The notes beneath the pieces were generated by a model, which was given only the letters and a program-made list of their open reading frames with translations, was not told where the DNA came from and ran no database searches. The position numbers and the translations under genes were made by a program. 64,000 nucleotides of DNA, from contig NZ_LT629781.1 of the NCBI RefSeq assembly GCF_900105685.1, positions 1,984,001 through 2,048,000 of the forward strand. The letters are read 5' to 3'. Below are positions 55,217-62,856 of this stretch, piece by piece. Within the stretch, counting starts at the first letter, position 1. Each line of letters begins with the position of its first letter. The DNA is from Verrucomicrobium sp. GAS474. Lineage in GTDB: Bacteria; Verrucomicrobiota; Verrucomicrobiia; Methylacidiphilales; GAS474.

Positions 55217-55469
55217 AGGAAAGGGGGCGCGAAGGGGGCGGTGAATGCCCTTCGGGGTAAGAGAAACGGTATCGTCCTCGGGCCGAGGCGGGCGCTTGGG
55301 ATTCGCCAGGAGATCGAGCGCGGTATGCCTCCCCACCATCGGTGTTGCGAACGCCATCCGTGAGGCGTTCGATATTTCTTGGGACCAGATGTGAAGGGCT
55401 AGTGCGGCTAAACCCCGGTATGCGTTTTATGCCGAAGCGGCCTGCTTGGCCCGCCCAAAGGCAGGGGTC
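55217..55469. repeat. Hairpin-rich intergenic element, copy C
   Basis: A 253-bp spacer between the convergent GH36 gene and the symporter gene. The opening hairpin (arms 55231-55236 and 55248-55253) shares its loop GGCGGTGAA and the trailing TTCGGG with copy A, although the stem bases differ. A stronger hairpin CGAACGCC/GGCGTTCG (55348-55371) follows. No ORF is credible. The remainder does not clearly match copies A or B, so membership of one family is less sure here. Confidence 0.45.
55348..55371 (+). terminator. Terminator-like hairpin downstream of the alpha-galactosidase gene
   Basis: CGAACGCC and GGCGTTCG make a perfect 8-bp stem with an 8-nt loop, followed by ATATTTCTT. It sits about 130 bp after the GH36 stop and fits termination on the plus strand. 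Confidence 0.5.
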
Positions 55470-57434
55470 TTAGTGAGATTGCTCCGCTAGGTTCTGATGA
55501 TCCTTCACCGTGCCGTCGTCGAGGTGGTTGACTCGTTCGTCGCGGAGACGAGCGAAGAAACGGACGATGCCCCGGATGCCACCCCAGGTGAACCAGAGGC
55601 CGGTGACCACGGCGAAGAAGATCGGGAAGCCGATCCCGACCACGTGCCAGAAACCGGGCCAGAACCACGTGGGCCAACTCGAAAGGTAATTCCATGCCAT
55701 CCCGAGGAGGAAGATGCTGGAAAGGAGGATGCTCCAGGCGAAGATCGTCCCGGCGATCCACTTGTCGCCGAGAGAGAAGTGGGAGTCGATCCCGATCAGA
55801 CGTCCCAGCCAGACGAAACGGCCGGGGGCGGCAGCCGACGCGGTCTCCTTAGGTTCCGAGACTGTCATCGCATAGGCCCCTCGATGGAGGAGACGGTCCA
55901 TGTTAAAGTTCTCCCGATTCGTCAGGAGCGAGACGACGATGTACAGCGTCATCGCGATCAGGCACGCGCCGAAACCGATCTCTTGGGGATTGAGCGGAAA
56001 ATGGGGGCTTATCTGCCGGGCGATGATTCCGGAGACCGAGAGTGTCGAGCCGGCGAAGAGGGCGGCCCAGGCCCCGGCAGTCGTCCCTTTCTTCCAATAG
56101 AGGCCTCCGATGATCGCCGCGCCGACGCCGCCGACGTAGATCGCCGTCGTCACCAGCCACCACATCACAATGTAGTCGACCTGCCGGTAAAGCGCGCCGA
56201 AGAGGAAGGCGAAGAAGGCGACGCCGACGATCGAGCAGCGGAGGGCGAGGAGATGCTGCCTCGGTCCGAATGGTTTTTTGCGGAGCGGCACGAGGATATC
56301 CTGGACGAAGATGCTGCCCCAGGAGTGGAGATGGGTCGCGTCGCCGCCGAAGACGCCCATGAGGAAGATCGCGCAGAGGACTCCCTTGATTCCGATCGGA
56401 AGGAGATGGGACACGGCGATCGGCATTGTCATCTGAGACTGCACTTTGGGGTCGGAGATTTTCCCGACCTCGACCCCGACCGAGGCAGCCTGGGAGGCGA
56501 AATCGGAGTGGTTCAGATAGGTCATCGCGCAGATCCCGAGGAGGACGACGACGGCGCCCTTCCCCATTTCCCGCCAGCGGCTCAACACGTTTCCCATGCG
56601 GGCTTCATGAGGTGTCAGCGCCGCGCCCTGGTAGCCGACAGCGTTCTGCCACGCCATCGTTCCGTAGATGCCGGTGATGATCGCCATGAGGACGTACCAG
56701 ACGTTGAAGTCCTTCACGGCGCCTGAGTCGAAGGGGTTGAGGAAGGAGTGTCCGGCGGGTTGGGCCTGGAGGACGGTAGCGATTTCATGCCAGTTGAACA
56801 TCAACAGCAGGGCGACGATGATGACGATATAGAAGATCTGGGCTACGATTCCCTCGAGGCAATTGATGATCATCACGGTGATCAACCCGCCGGAGAGGGC
56901 GACGAAGAGGGAGATCGAGAGGAAGCCCGCCATCAGGAGAACGTAGGTAGGGAAAATCCGGCCCAGGACCTCAACGTGTTCGGGGAAGCCCCAGAAGTAG
57001 GCAAGGCACCGCGCGCCGACGGCGGGGATGATGCCGAAGTTCAGGATGCCCGCGAAGAAGCCGAGGAAGCCGGTAAAAAGGCGGAACGACTTGCTGTAAC
57101 GAAGCTCGAAGAACTGGGCGAGGGTCATCGAGCGCGTTTCCCGATAGCGGTAGACGACGAAGCCCGAAATGCCGACGACGAGGCCGATCGGGCCGGAGAG
57201 CCATCCCCACCAGGTCAGGGAGAAGCCCGAACGGGAAATGACTTCGAACATTGCGACGAAAACGACGGCCCCTGCCTGCAACTCTCCTCCCGCGATTGAA
57301 AGGAGATAGCGATCGGCGACCCGACCGCCCGACATGAAATCGGCAACTCCCCGGACGTATCTCTTCGAATAGAGGCCGACGAGAAAGACGAGAACGAGGG
57401 GAGTAAGGGCGATGACCCAGTCGAGACGACTCAT
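55470..57434 (-). CDS. Sodium:solute symporter (SSS family), last gene of the GH26 operon
   Basis: A 654-residue permease with about 14-15 transmembrane helices. It starts with LDWVIALTPLVLVFLVGLYSKRY, and VADFMSGGRVADRYLLSIAG is the SSS signature near helix 2. Further landmarks are IPAVGARCLAYFWG and GVLCAIFLMGVFGGDATHLHSWGS in the sodium-site region. Its C-terminal extension is longer than in the 38424 copy. It begins 1 bp after the GH3 stop, so it is co-translated with that enzyme and probably imports the mannose-, glucose- or mannobiose-type product. Codon use is less GC-rich than in neighbouring genes such as GH36. Confidence 0.92.
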   Translation of the reverse strand: MSRLDWVIALTPLVLVFLVGLYSKRYVRGVADFMSGGRVADRYLLSIAGGELQAGAVVFVAMFEVISRSGFSLTWWGWLSGPIGLVVGISGFVVYRYRETRSMTLAQFFELRYSKSFRLFTGFLGFFAGILNFGIIPAVGARCLAYFWGFPEHVEVLGRIFPTYVLLMAGFLSISLFVALSGGLITVMIINCLEGIVAQIFYIVIIVALLLMFNWHEIATVLQAQPAGHSFLNPFDSGAVKDFNVWYVLMAIITGIYGTMAWQNAVGYQGAALTPHEARMGNVLSRWREMGKGAVVVLLGICAMTYLNHSDFASQAASVGVEVGKISDPKVQSQMTMPIAVSHLLPIGIKGVLCAIFLMGVFGGDATHLHSWGSIFVQDILVPLRKKPFGPRQHLLALRCSIVGVAFFAFLFGALYRQVDYIVMWWLVTTAIYVGGVGAAIIGGLYWKKGTTAGAWAALFAGSTLSVSGIIARQISPHFPLNPQEIGFGACLIAMTLYIVVSLLTNRENFNMDRLLHRGAYAMTVSEPKETASAAAPGRFVWLGRLIGIDSHFSLGDKWIAGTIFAWSILLSSIFLLGMAWNYLSSWPTWFWPGFWHVVGIGFPIFFAVVTGLWFTWGGIRGIVRFFARLRDERVNHLDDGTVKDHQNLAEQSH

Positions 57435-57435
57435 T

Positions 57436-59721
57436 TTATCGGCCAACTTTAAGGACAGTGGATAAAAGGTCTTCGGAACTTGTCCCTACCATGATTTCAA
57501 ACTCTCCGGGTTCGACGACGAAATCGAGATCCTCGTTGTGATAGCCTAACGTGCTTGGGTTAAGGTCGAAAGAGACCCTTGTGGCGCTGCCGGCCCGTAT
57601 CCCGATCTTTTGGAATCCCTTGAGCTCCTTGACCGGCCGGGTCACGGTGCTGACCTTGTCCCGGACATAGAGCTGCACCACTTCCATCGCATCCCAGTCG
57701 CCGACGTTGCTTACCGTAACGGAAAGCGTCGTCGCGCCGTCAGGTCTGATTTGAGATTCGGAAAGCGTGAGGTCCGAATATTTGAAGGTCGTGAAGCTCA
57801 GCCCGAATCCGAAGGGGAACAGGAGCTTGGAAGGACTCTGATGATATTTTTTACGGGCGCTAGGCTTGTGGTTGTAATACACGGGCAGCTCCTCGGCCAC
57901 GCGCGGGAAGCTGACGGTCGTTTTTGCGGAGGGACACACGATGCCGAAGAGGATCTCGGCGAGAGCGGTGCCGCCTTCCTGCCCCGGATACCAGGCGCAC
58001 AGCAGGGCATTGCTGTCGGCGGCGATTTTTTCGATGGTATGCGGACGACCCTGGACCAGGACGGTGATCAAAGGTTTGCCGAGGCCGCTCAACAGCGCCA
58101 GGAGTTTTTGTTGAGCCCCACCCAGATCGATGTTGCCTCGGTCGATCCCCTCGCCGCAATCGATGTCATCGAGCCGTCCGTCGTCGACGATCGCCTGTCC
58201 TCCGGCTGTGTAGTTCGTATCGAACGGACGGGCACTGGAACCTCCGACGCAAGCCACGATGACGTCCGCAAGAGAGGCTGCGGCGAGCGCATCGGCAAAG
58301 CCCTCGTCGGAGGGATCGGTCACACCGCACCCGCGTGCGTGGTCGACGGCGATGCCGGCGGTCCGGGCGGCGACCTCGATTCCCTGAAGAAGGGTGGTGA
58401 CCTCGGAGGGGTTCTGATAGCAGACGTAGTCGCCAATCTGGTTGTAGATGTTGTGTGCGTTCGGTCCTATGACGGCGATCCTTTTGATTTTGCCGTCATT
58501 GAGCGGCAGCACGCCGTCGTTCTTGAGCAGGATGATGCTTTCCCGCGCGGTTTGCAGATTGATCTCCCGGTGTTCCGGCGAAAGGACGCGCGAGCTGTTC
58601 TCCGGATCGACGTAAGGGTTCTCAAACAGCCCGAGCATGAATTTCACGCGAAGAATCCGGCGGACGGCCCGGTCGATCTGCTTCACCGTGACGAGGCCCC
58701 GCTCCACGGCATCGCCCAGATAGTTATAGACGTTGTCCCGGAGGCTTTGGTCCACACCGGCATGGACGCCCTGTGCGGCCGCCTCGGTCGGGTCATGCGC
58801 CGTGAAGTGATAGTTGTATAACTGGTCCAACCCGCATCCGTCGGAGACGAGGTAGCCCTGGAAGCCCCACTGTTCCTTGAGGATATCGGTCAGCAGATAG
58901 CGATTGCGATGGACCGGGATGCCGTCGATTTCGGTGTAGGAAGCCATGACCGACATGGCGCCCGCGTCGATGGCCTTCTTGAACTGGGGCAGGAATCTCT
59001 CGTGAAGCTCGTGGCGGCCGCAATGGACGGGGCCATTATGTTGGCCTCCCTCGCTACAGCCGAAGGTCGTGAAGTGCTTCAGCGTGGCCATGGCGGAGGA
59101 GTCGGCCTTGAAGTCGCCGTTATGTTGGCCCCGGACGATCTGTTCGCCGAGTTCTCCCGCGAGGTGGGTGTCTTCGCCGAAGGTCTCCTCGACCCGCGAC
59201 CATCGGGGATCGCCCGCGATGTCGAGCACGGGCGAATAGGACATGTGGGCACCCTCCGCGCGGAGCTCGGTGCCGATCACGCGGCCGACGCGGTGGAGCA
59301 GCTCGCGGTTCCATGAAGAGGAAAGGCCGATGGCGGCCGGAAACACCGTCGTATGGAGGCCCGCCAGGCCGTGGGGACAGTTGACCGCGATGATGGCCGG
59401 AATACCCAGGCGAGTGCTTTCGACCAGATGCCTTTGGATCTGGTTCGACACCTCGGCGGCTTCTCTGGGGTTCAAACCTTCCTCGCGGGTCACGCCGCTC
59501 CAAGGGTCGGCACGCTGCACGGCCGAAAGCGTTCCGATGCCGTTTCGGGATTTGTCCAAAAACTCCTCCGAAAGCGAGAGACGGCGGTTGCTCTCTCTTT
59601 TGTAGCTGCGCCAGCCCGCCATGTTTTGGTTCATCTGGGCGAGCTTTTCCTCGAGGGTCATCTCGGACAAAAGGGAATCGATCCGATCTTCGATCGGCAG
59701 GGCGGCGTTTCGGTGCTTCAT
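57436..59721 (-). CDS. GH3 beta-glycosidase
   Basis: A 761-residue GH3 enzyme with the full three-domain layout: TIM barrel, (alpha/beta)6 sandwich and C-terminal fibronectin-III domain (VKELKGFQKIGIRAGSATRV). The catalytic nucleophile is Asp294 in LVSDGCGLDQL; substrate-contact motifs include NCPHGLAG, KHFTTFG and SYTEIDGIPVHRN. GH3 enzymes cleave beta-linked glucose, xylose or mannose from oligosaccharide ends; which one applies cannot be told. There is no signal peptide, so it would act inside the cell. It is flanked by 1-bp gaps on both sides. As in the symporter, codon use is more balanced (G+C visibly below the neighbouring genes), hinting at separate ancestry. Confidence 0.93.
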   Translation of the reverse strand: MKHRNAALPIEDRIDSLLSEMTLEEKLAQMNQNMAGWRSYKRESNRRLSLSEEFLDKSRNGIGTLSAVQRADPWSGVTREEGLNPREAAEVSNQIQRHLVESTRLGIPAIIAVNCPHGLAGLHTTVFPAAIGLSSSWNRELLHRVGRVIGTELRAEGAHMSYSPVLDIAGDPRWSRVEETFGEDTHLAGELGEQIVRGQHNGDFKADSSAMATLKHFTTFGCSEGGQHNGPVHCGRHELHERFLPQFKKAIDAGAMSVMASYTEIDGIPVHRNRYLLTDILKEQWGFQGYLVSDGCGLDQLYNYHFTAHDPTEAAAQGVHAGVDQSLRDNVYNYLGDAVERGLVTVKQIDRAVRRILRVKFMLGLFENPYVDPENSSRVLSPEHREINLQTARESIILLKNDGVLPLNDGKIKRIAVIGPNAHNIYNQIGDYVCYQNPSEVTTLLQGIEVAARTAGIAVDHARGCGVTDPSDEGFADALAAASLADVIVACVGGSSARPFDTNYTAGGQAIVDDGRLDDIDCGEGIDRGNIDLGGAQQKLLALLSGLGKPLITVLVQGRPHTIEKIAADSNALLCAWYPGQEGGTALAEILFGIVCPSAKTTVSFPRVAEELPVYYNHKPSARKKYHQSPSKLLFPFGFGLSFTTFKYSDLTLSESQIRPDGATTLSVTVSNVGDWDAMEVVQLYVRDKVSTVTRPVKELKGFQKIGIRAGSATRVSFDLNPSTLGYHNEDLDFVVEPGEFEIMVGTSSEDLLSTVLKVGR

Positions 59722-59722
59722 G

Positions 59723-60550
59723 TCAAAGAAGGGTGAGGCCGGGAGGGACCTCCCGGAGCTTTCCGTCCACCGCGAGGGTCACGGGGAGGGCGCTGGGATT
59801 CAGCACGCTCCGGAGGTTCGCCGCGATGACGAGCCGGGAGCGGGCCGCTTCGTAGTCGAAGAGCTCGATATTGGTGCAATACCAGACATCGGGCTTCCCT
59901 GAGAGCGGCGCGAAGAGTCGGTCGAGCGCGTCCCAGTCGTTGCGGTCGTGGAACTCGAAGCCGTGGCCCCACACGAAGAAGACGGAATAGCGCGGTTGAG
60001 CATAGAGCTTCTCGAAACGCTGCGGGACGGTCGGTTCACTCGCGAATTGGTGGGCCGTCGTCGCCCACTTCAGAGGATCTTCCGGCGGAAAGCATTTTTC
60101 CTCGGTGCGCGTGGTCCGGGAGTAGGCGACGCCGAGGCCGCGCAGCAGATCGGCTATTTTTTGGTCGTACACCCCGAAAGGATAAGCCATGCCGCGGACG
60201 GGATAGCCGACGAGGCCCTCGAGGTTACGGCGGTCGTCGAGCACCTCGTAGGCGAGCTGCGAGACATCGAGCCGGTCGAGGAAAGGATGGGTGACGGTGT
60301 GGATCGCCACTTCGTGCCCTCGGTAGAGGTCGGCCACCTCGGAGGCGTCGAGGTAGTTTCGATAGCCGTCGGGCAGGATCTCGCCGGTGCGGCCGAGCTT
60401 GCCCGAATTCAGGTTGAAGGTGGCTTTGAGTCCGAGTCGGTTCAGGGCCGCGACGACCTTGCGGTCGAAAGTGTGCCCGTCGTCGAAGCTCAGCGTGACG
60501 GCGATCCGCTTCCCCTGCGGGAAGGCGGGGATCTCGATGCGGGGTTCCAT
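59723..60550 (-). CDS. Polysaccharide deacetylase (NodB-homology, CE4-like)
   Basis: A 275-residue NodB-fold protein. Metal ligands are visible: TLSFDDGHT (Asp23 as catalytic base, Asp24) and the HxxxH of HTVTHP (His84, His88). GMAYPFGVYDQK matches motif 3, and FFVWGHGFEFHD near the C-terminus supplies the late His. The family removes N- or O-acetyl groups from polysaccharides. There is no signal peptide, which is unusual for CE4 enzymes acting on cell-wall polymers and suits an imported oligosaccharide. It starts 3 bp after the GH26-like stop and ends 1 bp before the GH3 start, so it is firmly part of the operon. Confidence 0.9.
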   Translation of the reverse strand: MEPRIEIPAFPQGKRIAVTLSFDDGHTFDRKVVAALNRLGLKATFNLNSGKLGRTGEILPDGYRNYLDASEVADLYRGHEVAIHTVTHPFLDRLDVSQLAYEVLDDRRNLEGLVGYPVRGMAYPFGVYDQKIADLLRGLGVAYSRTTRTEEKCFPPEDPLKWATTAHQFASEPTVPQRFEKLYAQPRYSVFFVWGHGFEFHDRNDWDALDRLFAPLSGKPDVWYCTNIELFDYEAARSRLVIAANLRSVLNPSALPVTLAVDGKLREVPPGLTLL

Positions 60551-60553
60551 GGG

Positions 60554-61717
60554 TTACCGGTTCGCCGTCTCGTCCTTTTTCTCGACGTAGGGCTCTTTCG
60601 CGCCGAAGAGCTCCTGGTACTTGGCGACGGCGTTGGGGAAAACGCTCTGGACGCCCTTCCATGGGGCCAGGAGGTGGCCGCCGTCGGGAGCGTTCACGTC
60701 GAAGTAGCAGTGGAAGTAGACGTTGTTCTTCGGATCGGTGATGAACTTGTACATCTGCTCGATGAAATAGACATTGTCACCGCCGCCGTGCTTCCCGGCG
60801 ACCAGGCCCCACTCGCAGACGGCGATGGGCTTGTTCCCATGCTCCTGGGCGAACTTGGTCCAGAACGGGATGCCGTCACGCCGCTTGCCGTCGAAGTTCA
60901 GGTTCCCGTCCCAGCTCAGGCGCCGCCGCTTCTCGATTTCCTCGGGGGTGGCTTTCTCGGGCAGCGGATAGATTTCCGGGTACCAGGTCTGGTCGTAGAT
61001 ATCGAGGCCGAGGATGTCGACGTACTCGTCGCCCGGCCACGCCTCGTAAGCCTTGCTTTCGTAGAGGCCGATCGTGGGGTTCCAGCAGAACTTGAGTTTT
61101 TCCGCGCCCGGAACGGCGCGCATCGTCGTGACGATCTGCCTCCAGTATTGGATAAAGGCGTCGGGATTCTTGTCGACGCGCCACACATACCAGCCCCCGT
61201 TGAATTCCCAACCGAGCCGGATGATCGTGTCTCCGAGGCCGTTGGCGACGAGGCGCTCCGCGAGGGTCTTGTAATAGACGTTATAGGCTCCCGTCGCGCC
61301 GATCTCGTGGGAGACAGGCTTGCCTGCGTCGGGGCCGGTTTTAGGGCCTTCGCGCTTCCAGTTTCCGACGAGCATCGGTGCGGAGAGGATCAGCCGGCGC
61401 CCTTCCTTGCCCTTCACCCATTTGGCCCAAGGGGCGAGGAACCAGGTGTTGCCCTGGATGTTGTCCCAGTTGTCGGTCGGCATGAAGTCTTCGCCCCAGA
61501 TAAGGGGGCGTTTGATCCAGTCGCTGTAGAAGTCCATGTACCCGGCCTGCATCTTGGCGACGCCCGCCTCGACCACGGTGTAGGGAGGGGCGGTATTGTG
61601 CGTGAGCGGGAGAGGGGCCGGATCGGGAACCTCGCTCGGGACCTGTCCGAAGAGAGGGAGACCGGCCCCGGAGAGGAGAAGAGCGGAACGAAGGAAAAGA
61701 GAGACGGCGGGATTCAT
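60554..61717 (-). CDS. Secreted GH26-like beta-mannanase
   Basis: A 387-residue exported enzyme, first gene of the operon. The signal peptide (SLFLRSALLLSGAGLPLFGQ) is followed by a TIM barrel with GH26 features: RLGWEFNGGWYVW, giving acid/base Glu171, and AVCEWGL, giving nucleophile Glu302. WNPTIGL and LGLDIYDQTWYP match the barrel strands between them. GH26 enzymes are mostly endo-beta-1,4-mannanases, with some beta-1,3-xylanases and lichenases. The neighbouring alpha-galactosidase and esterases favour mannan. The start lies 65 bp from the centre of a double palindrome shared with the divergent SGNH gene. Confidence 0.87.
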   Translation of the reverse strand: MNPAVSLFLRSALLLSGAGLPLFGQVPSEVPDPAPLPLTHNTAPPYTVVEAGVAKMQAGYMDFYSDWIKRPLIWGEDFMPTDNWDNIQGNTWFLAPWAKWVKGKEGRRLILSAPMLVGNWKREGPKTGPDAGKPVSHEIGATGAYNVYYKTLAERLVANGLGDTIIRLGWEFNGGWYVWRVDKNPDAFIQYWRQIVTTMRAVPGAEKLKFCWNPTIGLYESKAYEAWPGDEYVDILGLDIYDQTWYPEIYPLPEKATPEEIEKRRRLSWDGNLNFDGKRRDGIPFWTKFAQEHGNKPIAVCEWGLVAGKHGGGDNVYFIEQMYKFITDPKNNVYFHCYFDVNAPDGGHLLAPWKGVQSVFPNAVAKYQELFGAKEPYVEKKDETANR

Positions 61718-61767
61718 CGCAATGGAGCGTAAGGTGATCGTCCCGGAGTCCGCTACAGGGCGATCGA

Positions 61768-61806
61768 TTTCCAGTTAACCGACAGTAAACTGGAAACCCG
61801 GTTTCC
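61768..61806. promoter_or_regulatory. Composite double-palindrome operator between GH26 operon and SGNH esterase
   Basis: TTTCCAGTTAAC (61768-61779) and GTAAACTGGAAA (61785-61796) form 12-bp arms with one mismatch around a 5-bp spacer. Overlapping its right arm is a second palindrome, GGAAACC-C-GGTTTCC (61792-61806). The region is almost exactly midway between the divergent ATG at 61717 and GTG at 61852, so one regulator could control both directions. LacI- or AraC-type binding is plausible; no regulator gene is adjacent. Confidence 0.65.
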
Positions 61807-61851
61807 CCTTGCCGGGAAGGAGTCCCGCGCCTTAAGGATGGCGTTATCATT

Positions 61852-62856
61852 GTGAAAAAGAATACGAGACTGGGTTGGTTGACGGAGGGGTCCGGGGCGA
61901 GGACGGCATGCGCCGCGCTCGCTCTGTGGTGCTGCGGGACGGTCGCCTTCGCCGAAGGCGGGCCGCTGATCAAGAACGGGCAGAAGGTCGCCTTTCTCGG
62001 CGACTCGATCACGGCGAACGGTTGGGCGACGAAGGGGGGTTACGTGCGGCTCGTCGTCGACGGATTGCAGAAGGAGGGAATCACCGTCACGCCGGTCCCG
62101 GCGGGAGTGAGCGGCAACACATCACGGGACATGTTGGCCCGGCTCACGAAGGATGTCCTCCAGGCGAAGCCCGACTGGCTGACGGTGAGCTGCGGCGTGA
62201 ACGACGTCTGGCACGGGGCCAAGGGCGTCGAGCTGCCCGCCTACCAGCAAAACATCGTCTCGATCATCGATCAGGCCCAGGCGGCCGGGATCAAGGTGAT
62301 CCTCTTCACCGCAACTCCGATCGGCGAGGACGCGAATCCGAACAACGAGAAGCTGACGGCCTACAACGACTTCCTCCGCCAGTTGGCGAAGGACCGCAAT
62401 CTGCCGCTCGCCGATCAGAACCGTGATTTCCGCGAAGCCCTCGGGAAGTTCCCGGAGCGGGCCTCCTCCCGCTATCTGACCGTCGACGGCGTCCACATGA
62501 ACGCGGAGGGGAACGTGATCATGGCCAAGGGCTGCCTCCGTGCGATGGGCCTTCCGGCCGAGGAGACAGAGAAGATCGAGCAGGCGTGGCTGAACCAGCC
62601 GGAGACGGCCTCATTCGCCGCCAAGATCGCCCTCCGGCAGGAGGCCGACCTCACCCTCGCGCAGTTCCGCGCGCTGGAGAAGTTGGCGCTAGGCCGGAGC
62701 GAGGACGTGATGCAGACAGAGGGAACACTCTGGCTCCAAAGCCTCGGCGAAGTCCTGCAGGAGCATGCCAAAGAGCCCTCGCTCGACGCGGCGAAGATCG
62801 ACCAGGAGACCCGGGAACGGCTGCTTCGGAAAATCGCGGACCTGCCTCCCGCCTAG
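61852..62856 (+). CDS. Secreted SGNH hydrolase, probable glycan acetylesterase
   Basis: A 334-residue exported esterase (GTG start). The signal peptide (ACAALALWCCGTVAFAE) precedes FLGDSITANG with nucleophile Ser52, AGVSGNTSRDM, CGVNDVW with Asn117 and VDGVHMN with Asp212 and His215. About 110 C-terminal helical residues follow the SGNH domain (LAQFRALEKLALGRSEDVMQ). Divergent from the GH26 operon and sharing its control region, it most likely removes acetyl groups from the same extracellular polymer. Its stop codon overlaps that of the convergent GH28 gene within the 6-bp palindrome CCTAGG. Confidence 0.9.
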   Translation: MKKNTRLGWLTEGSGARTACAALALWCCGTVAFAEGGPLIKNGQKVAFLGDSITANGWATKGGYVRLVVDGLQKEGITVTPVPAGVSGNTSRDMLARLTKDVLQAKPDWLTVSCGVNDVWHGAKGVELPAYQQNIVSIIDQAQAAGIKVILFTATPIGEDANPNNEKLTAYNDFLRQLAKDRNLPLADQNRDFREALGKFPERASSRYLTVDGVHMNAEGNVIMAKGCLRAMGLPAEETEKIEQAWLNQPETASFAAKIALRQEADLTLAQFRALEKLALGRSEDVMQTEGTLWLQSLGEVLQEHAKEPSLDAAKIDQETRERLLRKIADLPPA

